Assembly (NCBI GenBank): GCA_964484065.1
Contig: CAZAEW010000001.1
Coordinates: 186,001 to 250,000 of the forward strand
Reading direction: 5' to 3'
DNA: 64,000 bases
Source: JAEVLT01 sp964484065
GTDB taxonomy: Bacteria > Bacillota > Bacilli > Bacillales > Cytobacillaceae
The notes under the pieces are model-generated. The model was not told the origin of the DNA and ran no database searches. It saw nothing but the letters and a program-made list of their open reading frames with translations. The position numbers and the translations under genes were made by a program. Shown here piece after piece: positions 1 to 9,366 of the stretch (position 1 is its first letter; every line of letters starts with the position of its first letter).

Positions 1-970
1 TGCCGGATATTTCAGCTACATATTGAAGGCGGTGCTTAACGCCTGTAAATGAGCGCAGAACTTCTGCAATGGCGCTGTTGTCAACACCAGAAAGTTTTGC
101 GGCAGCCATTGCACATAAAATATTTTCCAGATTATGAGCTCCAGGCAGGGCAATTTCACTGATCTTCATCACTTTTTCACCATTAAAGCAAAGCCAGCCT
201 TCTTTTACATCTGCCCCTTCAGATAATTCATTTTTCGCAGAAAATGGCACAATTTTTGCTTTAGAAGACCGGGCAATTCCCATGACATCCGGGTGCTCCG
301 CATTAACTATTAAAAAGTCCTTTTCCGTCTGGTTTTTAGTGATGTTGGCTTTTGCCTCTATGTATTCCTTTCTTGTTCCGTGATAGTCCAAATGTGCATC
401 ATAAATATTAGTAATTATGGCAATTTTAGGATTAAATGTCTGGATTCCCATCAACTGAAAAGAGGACAGTTCAATGACGATATTATTTTCTTTCGTGGCA
501 AATTGAGCGACACCTGAAGCCACTTTTCCAATATTGCCTGCAATTAATGGCTTTTTCTTTCCAGCGTGCAGCATTTCAAAAACCAACGTTGTGGTGGTCG
601 TTTTCCCATTGGTTCCAGTGATTCCGATAAAGGGTGCTTCAGATATTTGGTACGCCAGCTCTACTTCTGTAATAACCGGAATTCCTTTTTCAACAGCCCC
701 TTTAATCATTGGATTATTATAGGGGATTCCTGGATTCTTCACAATCAATTCAAAGCCTTCTTCAAGCAGCTCGATTGGGTGCTCCCCGCAAATGACCTTA
801 ATGCCTTGTTCGAGAAGTTCCTGAGCTTCAGGATTTTCTGATAATGGTTTTTTATCATTAACGGTAACGAAGGCACCAAGCTGATGCAATAAAGCGGCAG
901 CCGAAACGCCGCTTTTAGCTAAGCCAAGGACAAGAATTTTTTTATGATAATACGTTTTAATCTGCTTCAA
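1..970 (-). CDS. murD: UDP-N-acetylmuramoylalanine--D-glutamate ligase, 3' part outside window
   Basis: MurD adds D-glutamate to UDP-MurNAc-L-Ala in the cytoplasm, using ATP. About 323 N-terminal residues are present; the C-terminal third lies beyond the window edge. The N-terminal Rossmann-like domain carries ILVLGLAKSG near residues 12-21. The Mur-ligase P-loop GITGTNGKTT is at about 116-125, followed by the central-domain signature SSFQLMG and later HRLQYV. The start is TTG at 970, placed directly after the mraY stop codon, with GAGGTG inside the end of mraY as its ribosome binding site. This arrangement suggests translational coupling to mraY. The order mraY-murD is the usual one in Bacillus. 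Confidence 0.96.
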   Translation of the reverse strand, partial: MKQIKTYYHKKILVLGLAKSGVSAAALLHQLGAFVTVNDKKPLSENPEAQELLEQGIKVICGEHPIELLEEGFELIVKNPGIPYNNPMIKGAVEKGIPVITEVELAYQISEAPFIGITGTNGKTTTTTLVFEMLHAGKKKPLIAGNIGKVASGVAQFATKENNIVIELSSFQLMGIQTFNPKIAIITNIYDAHLDYHGTRKEYIEAKANITKNQTEKDFLIVNAEHPDVMGIARSSKAKIVPFSAKNELSEGADVKEGWLCFNGEKVMKISEIALPGAHNLENILCAMAAAKLSGVDNSAIAEVLRSFTGVKHRLQYVAEISG

Positions 971-1945
971 TTACAACCACACCTCGATATAGATTCCTAT
1001 AATAGCAAAAATTAAACCTACGCTCCAAAAGGTTACAACTACTCTCCATTCTGACCATCCGCAAAGTTCATAATGATGGTGCAGGGGGCTCATTCGAAAG
1101 ATTCTTCTGCCTGTGGTTTTAAATGAGATCACTTGCAAAATAACGGAGAGTGTTTCAATCACAAATACCCCGCCAATGATAATTAATAAAATTTCTAATT
1201 TGGTTAAAATGGCAATTGCCGCAATAGCACCGCCAAGTGCGAGTGAGCCCGTATCGCCCATAAATACCTTTGCAGGGTGGGCATTGAAGACTAAGAAACC
1301 TAATACAGCCCCAACGACAGCAACGGAGAAAATGGCTATTTCATATTGATGAAGATTCCAAGCCAGAACCGCATATGCCCCAAAGGCAATCGCCGCTGTA
1401 CCGGAAACGAGTCCATCGAGTCCATCAGTAAGATTGACGGCATTAGAAAAACCAACCATCCAAAAAGTGATAAAAAGAACGAAAAACCAGCCTAGATCAA
1501 TCGAATAATCCCCAAAGGGAAGACTGATTTCCGTTGTAAAACCGTTATGTTTATAAATGATATAAAAAATGACAGAAATAATAATTTGCCCCAACAGCTT
1601 TTGTCTTGAAGTCAAGCCTAAATTTCTTTTCATGACGACTTTAATAAAGTCATCCAGGAAGCCTAAGAGACCAAAGCCCAACGTGACAAATAAAAGTAAA
1701 AATGTTTTTACGGTTGGTTCAGCAAACTTCCCGGTCATGACGAGGGTTGTAAGCACGATTGAAAATAAGATCATCACTCCGCCCATTGTTGGAGTACCTG
1801 ATTTTTTCTGGTGTGATTTAGGCCCCTCTTCCCGAATGCTTTGTCCAAATTTTAACCTTCTTAGAAAGGGAATAAAAACTGGACAAAGCAAAACGGTAAT
1901 GAGAAAGCCCAAAATAATTGTGAAAAGGATAACTTGCTCCAGCAT
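971..1945 (-). CDS. mraY: Phospho-N-acetylmuramoyl-pentapeptide transferase (lipid I synthase)
   Basis: MraY transfers phospho-MurNAc-pentapeptide to undecaprenyl phosphate, making lipid I at the inner face of the membrane. The 324-residue product has about ten hydrophobic helices. It shows the family motifs: GTPTMGG near residue 50, LGFLDDFIKV (catalytic Asp pair), NLTDGLDGL, FMGDTGSLALGG and the C-terminal PLHHHYE. The length matches the Bacillus protein. The ATG follows GGAGGGG. It sits between murE (184-base gap) and murD (contiguous). murF is absent here, as in B. subtilis, where it is elsewhere with ddl. Confidence 0.97.
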   Translation of the reverse strand: MLEQVILFTIILGFLITVLLCPVFIPFLRRLKFGQSIREEGPKSHQKKSGTPTMGGVMILFSIVLTTLVMTGKFAEPTVKTFLLLFVTLGFGLLGFLDDFIKVVMKRNLGLTSRQKLLGQIIISVIFYIIYKHNGFTTEISLPFGDYSIDLGWFFVLFITFWMVGFSNAVNLTDGLDGLVSGTAAIAFGAYAVLAWNLHQYEIAIFSVAVVGAVLGFLVFNAHPAKVFMGDTGSLALGGAIAAIAILTKLEILLIIIGGVFVIETLSVILQVISFKTTGRRIFRMSPLHHHYELCGWSEWRVVVTFWSVGLIFAIIGIYIEVWL

Positions 1946-2129
1946 TTTATCCCCTCCTTCCTGATAATTGTACGGTTAATTTCCATTTATTTTGCGGGAT
2001 CCCCGCTCTTTCATACGTTCCTGTGAATTGATTAAGTAGTATTTTCTCAAATAAAAGTTTCGTATTTTCCATTTTCCCTTACATTCTCCATCTATTTTCT
2101 ATCCTAGTGTTATCAATATAATCTCTAGT

Positions 2130-3593
2130 TCAGTTCCCCAAAATAGCTTCTCTTGCCACTAAACGATCGTCAAAATCATGAACTTGGCTGCCAATAATTT
2201 GATAGGTTTCATGACCTTTACCTGCAATTAAAATAATATCTCCTTCAGATGCATGGTCAACAGCCTCTTTTATTGCTGCTTTCCGGTCCGGAATAACCAA
2301 ATACTTCTTACCGCGGACACCTTCTTCCATTTCTGATAATATTGCAAGCGGATCTTCACTGCGCGGGTTATCGGAAGTGAAAATCGGATCCGTTGCATAT
2401 TGACAGGCGATATTCGCCATGATCGGCCGTTTCGTCCGATCTCTGTCTCCACCGCAGCCTACAACAACAAAAATTTTTCTTTTGGCAAATTGCCGGATCG
2501 TTTTCAACACATTTTCAAGGCTGTCCGGCGTATGCGCATAATCGACGATGACCGTAAAGTTTTGTCCGGCATCCACCAATTCAACCCTTCCAGCAACACC
2601 TTTAACGGTACGAATGGATTGAAGGATCTCAGGCATAGAAATACCGGTGACAAGAGCCGTTGCGATACTAGCCAAAACATTATAGATACTAAATTTTCCA
2701 ATCAGTTGGATTTCCAGCGGATATTCTGCCTCGGCCGTTTTCAGAATAAAATGGGTTCCGCTTGATGTCATTTCAATATTTTTTGCCATGACATCAGCTT
2801 TATGGTCAATTCCATATGTAACAACATGCGCTGCGGTTGATTTCTGGTACATTTCAGAAGCTGAATCATCTGCGTTCAGCACAGCAAATTTTGGTTTTTC
2901 CAAACTAAAGGTGTTGCCAAGCTGGGAAAATAATAAGCTTTTTGCCCGTTTGTATTCATCCATTGTCAGATGATAATCAAGATGATCCTGTGTAAGGTTT
3001 GTAAAAACAGCAACATTAAAATCGCAGCCATGCACTCTTCCAAGATCCAACGCATGGGAAGAAACCTCCATCACAACCGAATCAACTTCAGAATCACACA
3101 TTTTTTCAAACGTTTTTTGCAATGTCAAGCTTTCAGGTGTCGTATTCTTTGTCTCAAGTGTTTCCTCAGCAATCTTTGTATACAAGGTTCCAATTAATCC
3201 CGTTTTTTTTCCGGCGTCACTAAGGATTTTTTCAATCAAATGGCTTGTTGTCGTTTTACCATTCGTTCCTGTAATCCCGATTAAGTGTAGCTTTTTTGTC
3301 GGCTGTCCGTAAAAAGCATCCGCAAGAACAGCCAATGCCCGGTTTGTATCATTAACAATCATAACGGGAACATTTAATGATGGCAGCAGCCTTTCTGCCA
3401 GTACGGCAACCGCTCCGTTTTGAACAGCTGACTGAGCAAAATCATGGCCATCAACAGTATAGCCTTTAATACAAACAAACAAGCTCCCTTTTTGCACCTT
3501 CCGATTATCATTTTCAATCGAGGTAATTTCCGGGTTTTCTCCAGAAAACGGAATTAACGGATGCAAAGTTTTTAGCAGCTCTTGTAGCTTCAT
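2130..3593 (-). CDS. murE: UDP-MurNAc-tripeptide synthetase (meso-diaminopimelate adding)
   Basis: MurE adds the third peptide residue to UDP-MurNAc-L-Ala-D-Glu with ATP. The 487-residue protein has the Mur N-terminal domain (1-95), the ATP P-loop GITGTNGKTT (about 106-115), the TTPES and SSHAL motifs of the central domain, and a C-terminal domain with DNPRSEDP at about 408. The DNPR motif is typical of enzymes that add meso-diaminopimelate rather than lysine, so a DAP-type wall is inferred. The gene lies between spoVD and mraY as in B. subtilis. Its ribosome binding site (GAGAGG) is weak and rather distant, and a strong terminator separates it from spoVD, so it may have its own promoter. Confidence 0.96.
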   Translation of the reverse strand: MKLQELLKTLHPLIPFSGENPEITSIENDNRKVQKGSLFVCIKGYTVDGHDFAQSAVQNGAVAVLAERLLPSLNVPVMIVNDTNRALAVLADAFYGQPTKKLHLIGITGTNGKTTTSHLIEKILSDAGKKTGLIGTLYTKIAEETLETKNTTPESLTLQKTFEKMCDSEVDSVVMEVSSHALDLGRVHGCDFNVAVFTNLTQDHLDYHLTMDEYKRAKSLLFSQLGNTFSLEKPKFAVLNADDSASEMYQKSTAAHVVTYGIDHKADVMAKNIEMTSSGTHFILKTAEAEYPLEIQLIGKFSIYNVLASIATALVTGISMPEILQSIRTVKGVAGRVELVDAGQNFTVIVDYAHTPDSLENVLKTIRQFAKRKIFVVVGCGGDRDRTKRPIMANIACQYATDPIFTSDNPRSEDPLAILSEMEEGVRGKKYLVIPDRKAAIKEAVDHASEGDIILIAGKGHETYQIIGSQVHDFDDRLVAREAILGN

Positions 3594-3686
3594 TTTTTCT
3601 CAAATCCTCTCGTAACTTTACACAGTCTTGACAATTTAAAAGTCCTTCCTTATTTTACATGAAAATAGTTCATTTCGCTAACAACT

Positions 3687-3748
3687 AAAAAAAATGATAA
3701 AAGGATGCCTCAAAATGGTCAAACCCTTTGTTTTTAAGACACCCTTTT
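3687..3748 (-). terminator. Rho-independent terminator after spoVD
   Basis: A 17-base-pair stem pairs 3699-3715 with 3732-3748, allowing three G-U pairs. It is followed on the minus strand by eight T residues (3687-3694). It ends spoVD transcription before murE. Confidence 0.85.
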
Positions 3749-3770
3749 CATGTAAGTTCACTTTAACAAA

Positions 3771-5693
3771 TCAGTCGCTAGTTTTATCAAAATAGAGCCT
3801 TATCGTTGACCCTTCTTTTACCTTTGAACCAGGCTCAGGAGATTGGCGGACAACTGTATCTCCTTCACCGCTTGCATCAATTTTAAGATTCACCATTTGG
3901 TCCATAAGTTCTATTTTGGACAAACCAACAAAATCTGGAACCTTTATGGTAGGTGTATCCAAAATGGTGATCTTTTTCTCCATTTGCCCGTCTCTCGGCT
4001 TTACCCCAAGCGCCGGAAGGCTGTCTTTCATAATATTCCCGACAATTGGAGCGGATACCTGGCTTCCGAACTGAATCGCCCCTTTTGGATTATCGACTGC
4101 AACATAGACAACAAGCTGAGGGTCGTCAGCGGGAGCAAAGCCAATAAATGACAGGATATAATTATTTTCCAGATATCGGCCGCCTGCAGCTTTTTGGGCG
4201 GTTCCCGTTTTACCTCCGATGCGGTAGGAATCTACAAATGCTTTTCCCCCTGACCCTTGGGCCACTACACTTTCAAGTGCGTAACGGATTTTTTTAGAAG
4301 TTTCCTCGGAAATAACCCTTCTTTTTTCAACGGGTGTATTTCTCATCACCACTTCTTTTGTGACAGGATCAACGAGTTCTTTTGCAATATATGGCTTATA
4401 AAGAATTCCTCCATTAACTGCAGCTGCAACAGCCGCCACCTGCTGAATGGGTGTAACTGACACCCCTTGGCCAAATGCAGTCGTTGCCAGTTCCACAGGT
4501 CCAACGCGGTTAAGCGGAAACAAGATCCCCGTTCCTTCCCCTTGCAAATCAATTCCTGTCTTTTGGCCAAAACCAAAATCCTTAATATATTTAAAAAGCT
4601 TATCTTTCCCTAAGCGTTCCCCTAATTCCACAAAACCTGGGTTGCAGGAGTTTTGAACGACCTGCAGGAAGGTTTCATCTCCATGTCCGCCCCGTTTCCA
4701 GCATTTCAAACGGGCGCCGCCAACTTCAACAAATCCGGGATCATGGAAGTGTTCTTTGTCAAGATCCACTTTCCCTTCCTGTAATGCTGCCGCAAGAGTA
4801 ATGATTTTGAATGTCGAGCCCGGCTCATAAGTTGACCAGACGGGAAGGTTTCGATTGTATACCTCTTGCGGTACATTGCGAAAATTGGCCGGATCAAAAT
4901 TAGGCCGGCTTGACATCGCCAATATTTCACCGTTATTAGGATTCATGGCAATGGCAATCATACCATCCGGATGATATTTCGCTTCGGCAATTTCCATTTC
5001 ACGCTCGACAATCGTTTGAATTTTCGTATCGATTGTCAGCTTTAGATCAAGACCATTCATTGGCGGCTGATAATCATCCGCCATATTTTTCATTCGCTGT
5101 CCTTTGGCATTGGCGTAAAATTTTACTGCCCCTTTTTCCCCGTTCAGTTCTTTATCATAGTAGAGTTCAAGACCCATCAGGCCTTGGTTGTCCACTCCGG
5201 CAAAGCCAAGTACATGAGAAAGGTAATTTCCAAACGGATAATACCTTTTAGAATCCTCTCCGATATAAACCCCGTCTAAACCAAGTGCCCTGATTTCTTT
5301 CGCTTTTTCATGGGAAATCTTCTTCCCTTCCTTTATGGTTACCATTGATTTTTTTACCGTAATATCCCGGTAAGCCTTTTCCTTCGACATATTTAAAACG
5401 GACGCTAATTTTTCTGCCGTTTTGGCAGGGTCCTTTACTTGCCTGGGAACAACATAAACGGTAGGAGCGCTAATGTTTGTTGCCAGCGCGACACCATTTC
5501 GATCAATAATTTCTCCCCGCTGCGGAGCAAACGGAACATTTCGGCTCCATGATCCTTTGGCACGGTCCGTTAACATATCCCCCAGAAAAAATTGAACATA
5601 CCCAAGGCGGACATCAATAATAAAAAAGATTAAGATCCCAACGAACAATGCGATTAACAGCCTCTTACGGACAGTGACGTTAGAAACACGCAT
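3771..5693 (-). CDS. spoVD: Sporulation-specific penicillin-binding protein SpoVD
   Basis: SpoVD is a class B transpeptidase needed for spore cortex peptidoglycan, working with SpoVE. The 640-residue protein has an N-terminal membrane anchor (about 10-30), a PBP dimerisation domain, and a transpeptidase domain with the three active-site motifs: STFK (293-296), SCN (349-351) and KTGT (495-498). One C-terminal PASTA domain follows (about 575-640). A single PASTA domain and its place next to murE separate it from pbpB. The ribosome binding site AAAAGGAGG lies in the loop of a perfect 13-base-pair inverted repeat that includes part of the ATG (see findings). In B. subtilis the gene is under sigma E. 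Confidence 0.95.
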   Translation of the reverse strand: MRVSNVTVRKRLLIALFVGILIFFIIDVRLGYVQFFLGDMLTDRAKGSWSRNVPFAPQRGEIIDRNGVALATNISAPTVYVVPRQVKDPAKTAEKLASVLNMSKEKAYRDITVKKSMVTIKEGKKISHEKAKEIRALGLDGVYIGEDSKRYYPFGNYLSHVLGFAGVDNQGLMGLELYYDKELNGEKGAVKFYANAKGQRMKNMADDYQPPMNGLDLKLTIDTKIQTIVEREMEIAEAKYHPDGMIAIAMNPNNGEILAMSSRPNFDPANFRNVPQEVYNRNLPVWSTYEPGSTFKIITLAAALQEGKVDLDKEHFHDPGFVEVGGARLKCWKRGGHGDETFLQVVQNSCNPGFVELGERLGKDKLFKYIKDFGFGQKTGIDLQGEGTGILFPLNRVGPVELATTAFGQGVSVTPIQQVAAVAAAVNGGILYKPYIAKELVDPVTKEVVMRNTPVEKRRVISEETSKKIRYALESVVAQGSGGKAFVDSYRIGGKTGTAQKAAGGRYLENNYILSFIGFAPADDPQLVVYVAVDNPKGAIQFGSQVSAPIVGNIMKDSLPALGVKPRDGQMEKKITILDTPTIKVPDFVGLSKIELMDQMVNLKIDASGEGDTVVRQSPEPGSKVKEGSTIRLYFDKTSD

Positions 5694-5726
5694 AAATGAA
5701 CGAGCCTCCTTTTCTCGTTCATTTAT
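5692..5726 (-). promoter_or_regulatory. Hairpin presenting the spoVD ribosome binding site
   Basis: Bases 5692-5704 and 5714-5726 form a perfect 13-base-pair inverted repeat. The nine-base loop (5705-5713) reads AAAAGGAGG on the mRNA, which is the whole Shine-Dalgarno sequence. The 3' arm runs into the first two bases of the spoVD ATG. The structure is seen directly; a role in translation control is inferred. Confidence 0.7.
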
Positions 5727-5763
5727 ATGCTTGTACGATTTTGATTAGAACGCATGTCTCTCT

Positions 5764-7989
5764 TTAACTTTTTTTGGCTGCTCCTGTATTCTTATTGTCC
5801 GATCCCTGATCATTTTTGACTGGTTCACTTTTTTGCAGCTGCTCAGGATATTGCAAGTTCACTTTTAATTTATCGCCTGCATGGATAGGAGCTCCCGGTG
5901 CGATATCCTGTCCAGCAACATAGCCATTACCGCTTGTCTCAAGCTGCAATTCGGTTAGCTTGGCTGCCTTCATTACATCCCGCAGCGACCACCCTGTCAT
6001 ATCTGGCGCAGAAACATCACCATCCGTAAGGATAATGACTTTTTCCCCTTCAAGAATCGTCGTACTTACTTGCGGCAATTGTTTTACGACTTTGGCCCCG
6101 TTTCCAAGAACAACGGTCTCAAATCCTTTATCTTGAAGCTCTTTTACCGCTTCATCTTTGGACAGGCCTGTGAGTTCAGGAACTTTATTCGTTGTTGCTT
6201 TTTCGATACTAGCTGGCTGGATATTTAAATATTGTAAGCTGTTTTTCATAACAGGATCGAAGATCATTGATACCGGAATCGATCCTTTCGAGTAATCATC
6301 GATTTTGGGCTGCTGAACGGCAACATAGATCAACAGCTTTGGATCATCTTTTGGGGCCATTCCTAAAAAGGAAAAGACATAGTTGCTTGGCCCTGTTAAA
6401 TATCTTCCTCCAGGTCCGGGAATTTGGGCTGTTCCTGTTTTACCGGCAACATCATAACCGTCGATTTTATAACGGCTCCCTGTCCCTTTTGGAGATGTAA
6501 CAACCGTTTCAAGATAATCGCGGACCGTTTTTGCCGTTTCTGCTGAGATTGGGTTGCCAGCTACTTCCGGCTCGGTTTGTTTTATGACTTTACCTGTGTC
6601 ATGGTCAACAATTTTTTCGACCACTTGAGGTTTCATCATCTTTCCATCGTTCGCAACTGCCGTTGCCGCTTGGATTTGTTCAATTGGAGTAATAGCGGCC
6701 CCCTGTCCAAAAGCAGTGGTCGCTTTTTGAATCGGGTACTGAAATGGAATTCTTCCGGCTGCTTCATTTGGCAGCTCAATTCCTGTCGGTTTGTCTAAAC
6801 CAAATTTCGTCAAATAATCTCGGAATCGATCAAATCCAAGTTTTTCATTGGCAATTTTCGCAAATGCTACGTTGGACGACCGCTGGACCCCTTCCAAGTA
6901 GGTGATTGATCCCCAGCCTGATATATTCCAGTCATGAACGAACGGGCTTTTTGGGGTTACTTGGTAAGACCCTGATTGATAAATTTCATTCGGGTTAAAG
7001 ACATTTTCCTGCACAGCCGCTGAAAGGGTAAAAACCTTCATTGTTGAACCTGGTTCAAAAGGGGTTTCAACCGCAATATTACTCCAGCTCTTGTTGATTC
7101 CTTCTTTTGTTTCCGGAGTAAATGTCGGCCGCTGTTCCATCGCCAATATTTTACCGGTTTTGGGGTCAGCAACAATTGCAACCATCATCTTCGGCTTGTA
7201 TTCCTTATCAACGGTGTTCATTGCATCTTCCAGGAAGGTTTGAATCTTTTTATCAATCGTTAAATAAACATCATTTCCATCTTTCGCAGGAGTAACTTTC
7301 GGCTTATCACTTGGCAGAATGTAACCCCACATATCACTTTCGTAATTCAGTATCCCGTCTTTGCCGGTTAAGTCTGAATTCAGCTCTTTTTCTATACCCA
7401 TTTTTCCGACAGTCTTATAAGATCCATCCTTTTGCTGCACCTGATCGGTGTAGCCGACAAGGTGAGAGGCGAAAATCCCATTCGGATAAAAGCGTTTTGA
7501 ACTGCGTGTAAAGGTGATTCCCGGCAAGTGAAGCTTCTCAATTTCCTGTTTTGTTTCATAATCAATGTCCCGTCCAGCTTTTCCAAACTCAACCTGAAAT
7601 CTGCCTTTTTTGGTTAGGGTTTGATAAATCTTTGACTCGCTTAAATGAATATATTTCGAAAGCTTCAAGGCTGTTTCTTCCGGATCAACGACATGCATCG
7701 GTTTTTTGGGGTTCGTTGTCATTTTCTTATCCAAAATGGCAATCAGCGTGTAAGCGGAACTGTCCTCAGCAACAATTTCTCGATTCCGATCAAAAATGGT
7801 TCCCCTTTGTGCTTCAATTGTCCCTAACCGGCTGTATTTTTGCTTTGCTTTTGCTGCCAAAGGTTCTCCGCCAACTTCACCGGAAATCTGAATTGAAAAA
7901 TAACGGCAGATTAATACAAAAAAGAGCAGACTGAATATTACAAATAATATCGCTGCTCCTGCATTCATATTTGGCTGTTTCTTGATCAT
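5764..7989 (-). CDS. pbpB: Penicillin-binding protein 2B, septal transpeptidase
   Basis: PBP2B is the essential class B transpeptidase of the divisome, working with FtsW, FtsL and DivIC. The 741-residue protein has one N-terminal transmembrane helix (about 12-32), the dimerisation domain, and active-site motifs STMK (315-318), SSN (371-373) and KTGT (517-520). Two PASTA domains follow (about 595-715), with a charged Asn/Lys-rich tail. The ATG overlaps the ftsL stop by four bases (ATGA), so translation is coupled. Paralogue of the adjacent spoVD. Confidence 0.96.
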   Translation of the reverse strand: MIKKQPNMNAGAAILFVIFSLLFFVLICRYFSIQISGEVGGEPLAAKAKQKYSRLGTIEAQRGTIFDRNREIVAEDSSAYTLIAILDKKMTTNPKKPMHVVDPEETALKLSKYIHLSESKIYQTLTKKGRFQVEFGKAGRDIDYETKQEIEKLHLPGITFTRSSKRFYPNGIFASHLVGYTDQVQQKDGSYKTVGKMGIEKELNSDLTGKDGILNYESDMWGYILPSDKPKVTPAKDGNDVYLTIDKKIQTFLEDAMNTVDKEYKPKMMVAIVADPKTGKILAMEQRPTFTPETKEGINKSWSNIAVETPFEPGSTMKVFTLSAAVQENVFNPNEIYQSGSYQVTPKSPFVHDWNISGWGSITYLEGVQRSSNVAFAKIANEKLGFDRFRDYLTKFGLDKPTGIELPNEAAGRIPFQYPIQKATTAFGQGAAITPIEQIQAATAVANDGKMMKPQVVEKIVDHDTGKVIKQTEPEVAGNPISAETAKTVRDYLETVVTSPKGTGSRYKIDGYDVAGKTGTAQIPGPGGRYLTGPSNYVFSFLGMAPKDDPKLLIYVAVQQPKIDDYSKGSIPVSMIFDPVMKNSLQYLNIQPASIEKATTNKVPELTGLSKDEAVKELQDKGFETVVLGNGAKVVKQLPQVSTTILEGEKVIILTDGDVSAPDMTGWSLRDVMKAAKLTELQLETSGNGYVAGQDIAPGAPIHAGDKLKVNLQYPEQLQKSEPVKNDQGSDNKNTGAAKKS

Positions 7990-8348
7990 TTTCCTTGCAC
8001 AACCTTAACGTTATTTTCATTCAATTCAAGGCCCATTTTTTTCGCTTTATTCCAGATTCTTTCATACGTACTAAGTTCATTAACTTGTACTTTCAAGTCA
8101 CTGTTGACCTTTTGCTGATCTTTGATTGACGCCTGAACTTCTTGAATATCCTTGTTCACTTTATAAATTTTTGCCTGGGTGGAAATCAAATGGACCGCTC
8201 CAAAGCAAACCATCCCGGCAAATAGGATACCCAGCAGTTTTTCTCCAGGGGTAAACCACGATGTTGCGGCATTTGCCTTTTTTGGCTGTTGGACTTCCTG
8301 TTTCCGCTGGCGCTTCTGCTGTTCAAGCTCTCTGGCAAGATTACTCAT
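7986..8348 (-). CDS. ftsL: Cell division protein FtsL
   Basis: FtsL is a small bitopic divisome protein that forms a coiled coil with DivIC and helps recruit PBP2B and FtsW. The 120-residue product has a basic, glutamine-rich cytoplasmic tail (1-30), one transmembrane helix (about 37-55) and an extracytoplasmic coiled coil (about 60-105). Sequence conservation in this family is low, so the call rests on size, topology and position between rsmH and pbpB. The ATG follows GGAGGGG, and the gene overlaps pbpB by four bases. Confidence 0.93.
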   Translation of the reverse strand: MSNLARELEQQKRQRKQEVQQPKKANAATSWFTPGEKLLGILFAGMVCFGAVHLISTQAKIYKVNKDIQEVQASIKDQQKVNSDLKVQVNELSTYERIWNKAKKMGLELNENNVKVVQGK

Positions 8349-8373
8349 TCTTTCCCCTCCTGAAAGATTGAAT

Positions 8374-9306
8374 CTATATTTTTTCCGCTACCCTTAATTT
8401 TGCAGATCTGGCACGGTTGTTGTCTTCTAATTCTTCATTTGAAGCCGTAATTGGTTTTCTTGTTATCAATTTTAAAACAGGTTTATATTCTTCAGGAATA
8501 ATCGGCAGGCCGGGGGGCAAATCAGGAGTCTCACTTGCCTTTTTAAAAGCAGCCTTACAAATTCTGTCCTCCAAAGAATGAAACGTAATGACGCAAATCC
8601 TTCCGCCATGATTTAACAAATCTATTGCTTGGTTTAAGGACTGCTCAAAAACCGATAATTCATCATTAACGGCTATTCGAATGGCTTGAAAAATGCGTTT
8701 TGCAGGATGCCCGCCTTTTCTTCTTGCCGGGGCAGGGATTGCCTCTTTGATCAATTCAACTAATTCCCCGGTTGTTTCAATTCGCTTTACTTCCCTTGCT
8801 GCTTCAATTTTCCGGGCAATTTGCTTTGAAAATTTCTCTTCCCCATAGCGAAAAAAAATACGGACTAAATCTTCATATGGCCAATCATTAATAACGTCAT
8901 AGGCCGACAGGTTGGCATCATAATCCATTCTCATATCTAATGGTGCATCATGATGGTAACTAAAGCCTCTTTCTGGCGTATCAAGCTGCGGAGAGGACAC
9001 ACCAAGGTCATATAAAATCCCATCAACCTTGGATATACCTAATTTTTCAAGCTCTTCTTTTAAATATAAAAAGTTACTCTTGATGATGGTAAATTGCTTG
9101 CCGAATTTGTCCAATTTTTCTTTTGCATGGGCGATGGCTGTTTCATCCTGATCAAAAGCATACAATTTTCCTTTACTGCCAAGTCTGGAAAGGATGTAAG
9201 AGCTATGTCCGGCCCCTCCCAGAGTGCAATCGACATAAATGCCATCTTCCTTGATATTCAGCCCATCTACTGCTTCATTAAGTAACACTGTTTTATGTTG
9301 AAACAT
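8374..9306 (-). CDS. rsmH: 16S rRNA (cytosine(1402)-N(4))-methyltransferase
   Basis: RsmH (MraW) methylates N4 of C1402 in 16S rRNA using S-adenosylmethionine. The 310-residue product begins MFQHKTVLLNEAVDG, the conserved family N-terminus. The ATG at 9306 with AAAGGTGG upstream is preferred over an in-frame start 30 bases earlier. The SAM-binding motif VDCTLGGAGHSSYIL is at about 22-36. ITFHSLEDR lies in the C-terminal half and RSAKLRVAEK at the end. It lies between mraZ and ftsL. Confidence 0.97.
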   Translation of the reverse strand: MFQHKTVLLNEAVDGLNIKEDGIYVDCTLGGAGHSSYILSRLGSKGKLYAFDQDETAIAHAKEKLDKFGKQFTIIKSNFLYLKEELEKLGISKVDGILYDLGVSSPQLDTPERGFSYHHDAPLDMRMDYDANLSAYDVINDWPYEDLVRIFFRYGEEKFSKQIARKIEAAREVKRIETTGELVELIKEAIPAPARRKGGHPAKRIFQAIRIAVNDELSVFEQSLNQAIDLLNHGGRICVITFHSLEDRICKAAFKKASETPDLPPGLPIIPEEYKPVLKLITRKPITASNEELEDNNRARSAKLRVAEKI

Positions 9307-9366
9307 TTTTTCCACCTTTCCAATCGAAGAAAACACTATTGGTTATCTCAAAAATCAACTTGTCTA

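Noticed and set aside
1946..2129. Gap between murE and mraY where murF might be expected
   Set aside because: In B. subtilis murF is also located elsewhere with ddl; the gap is too short and contains no remnant.
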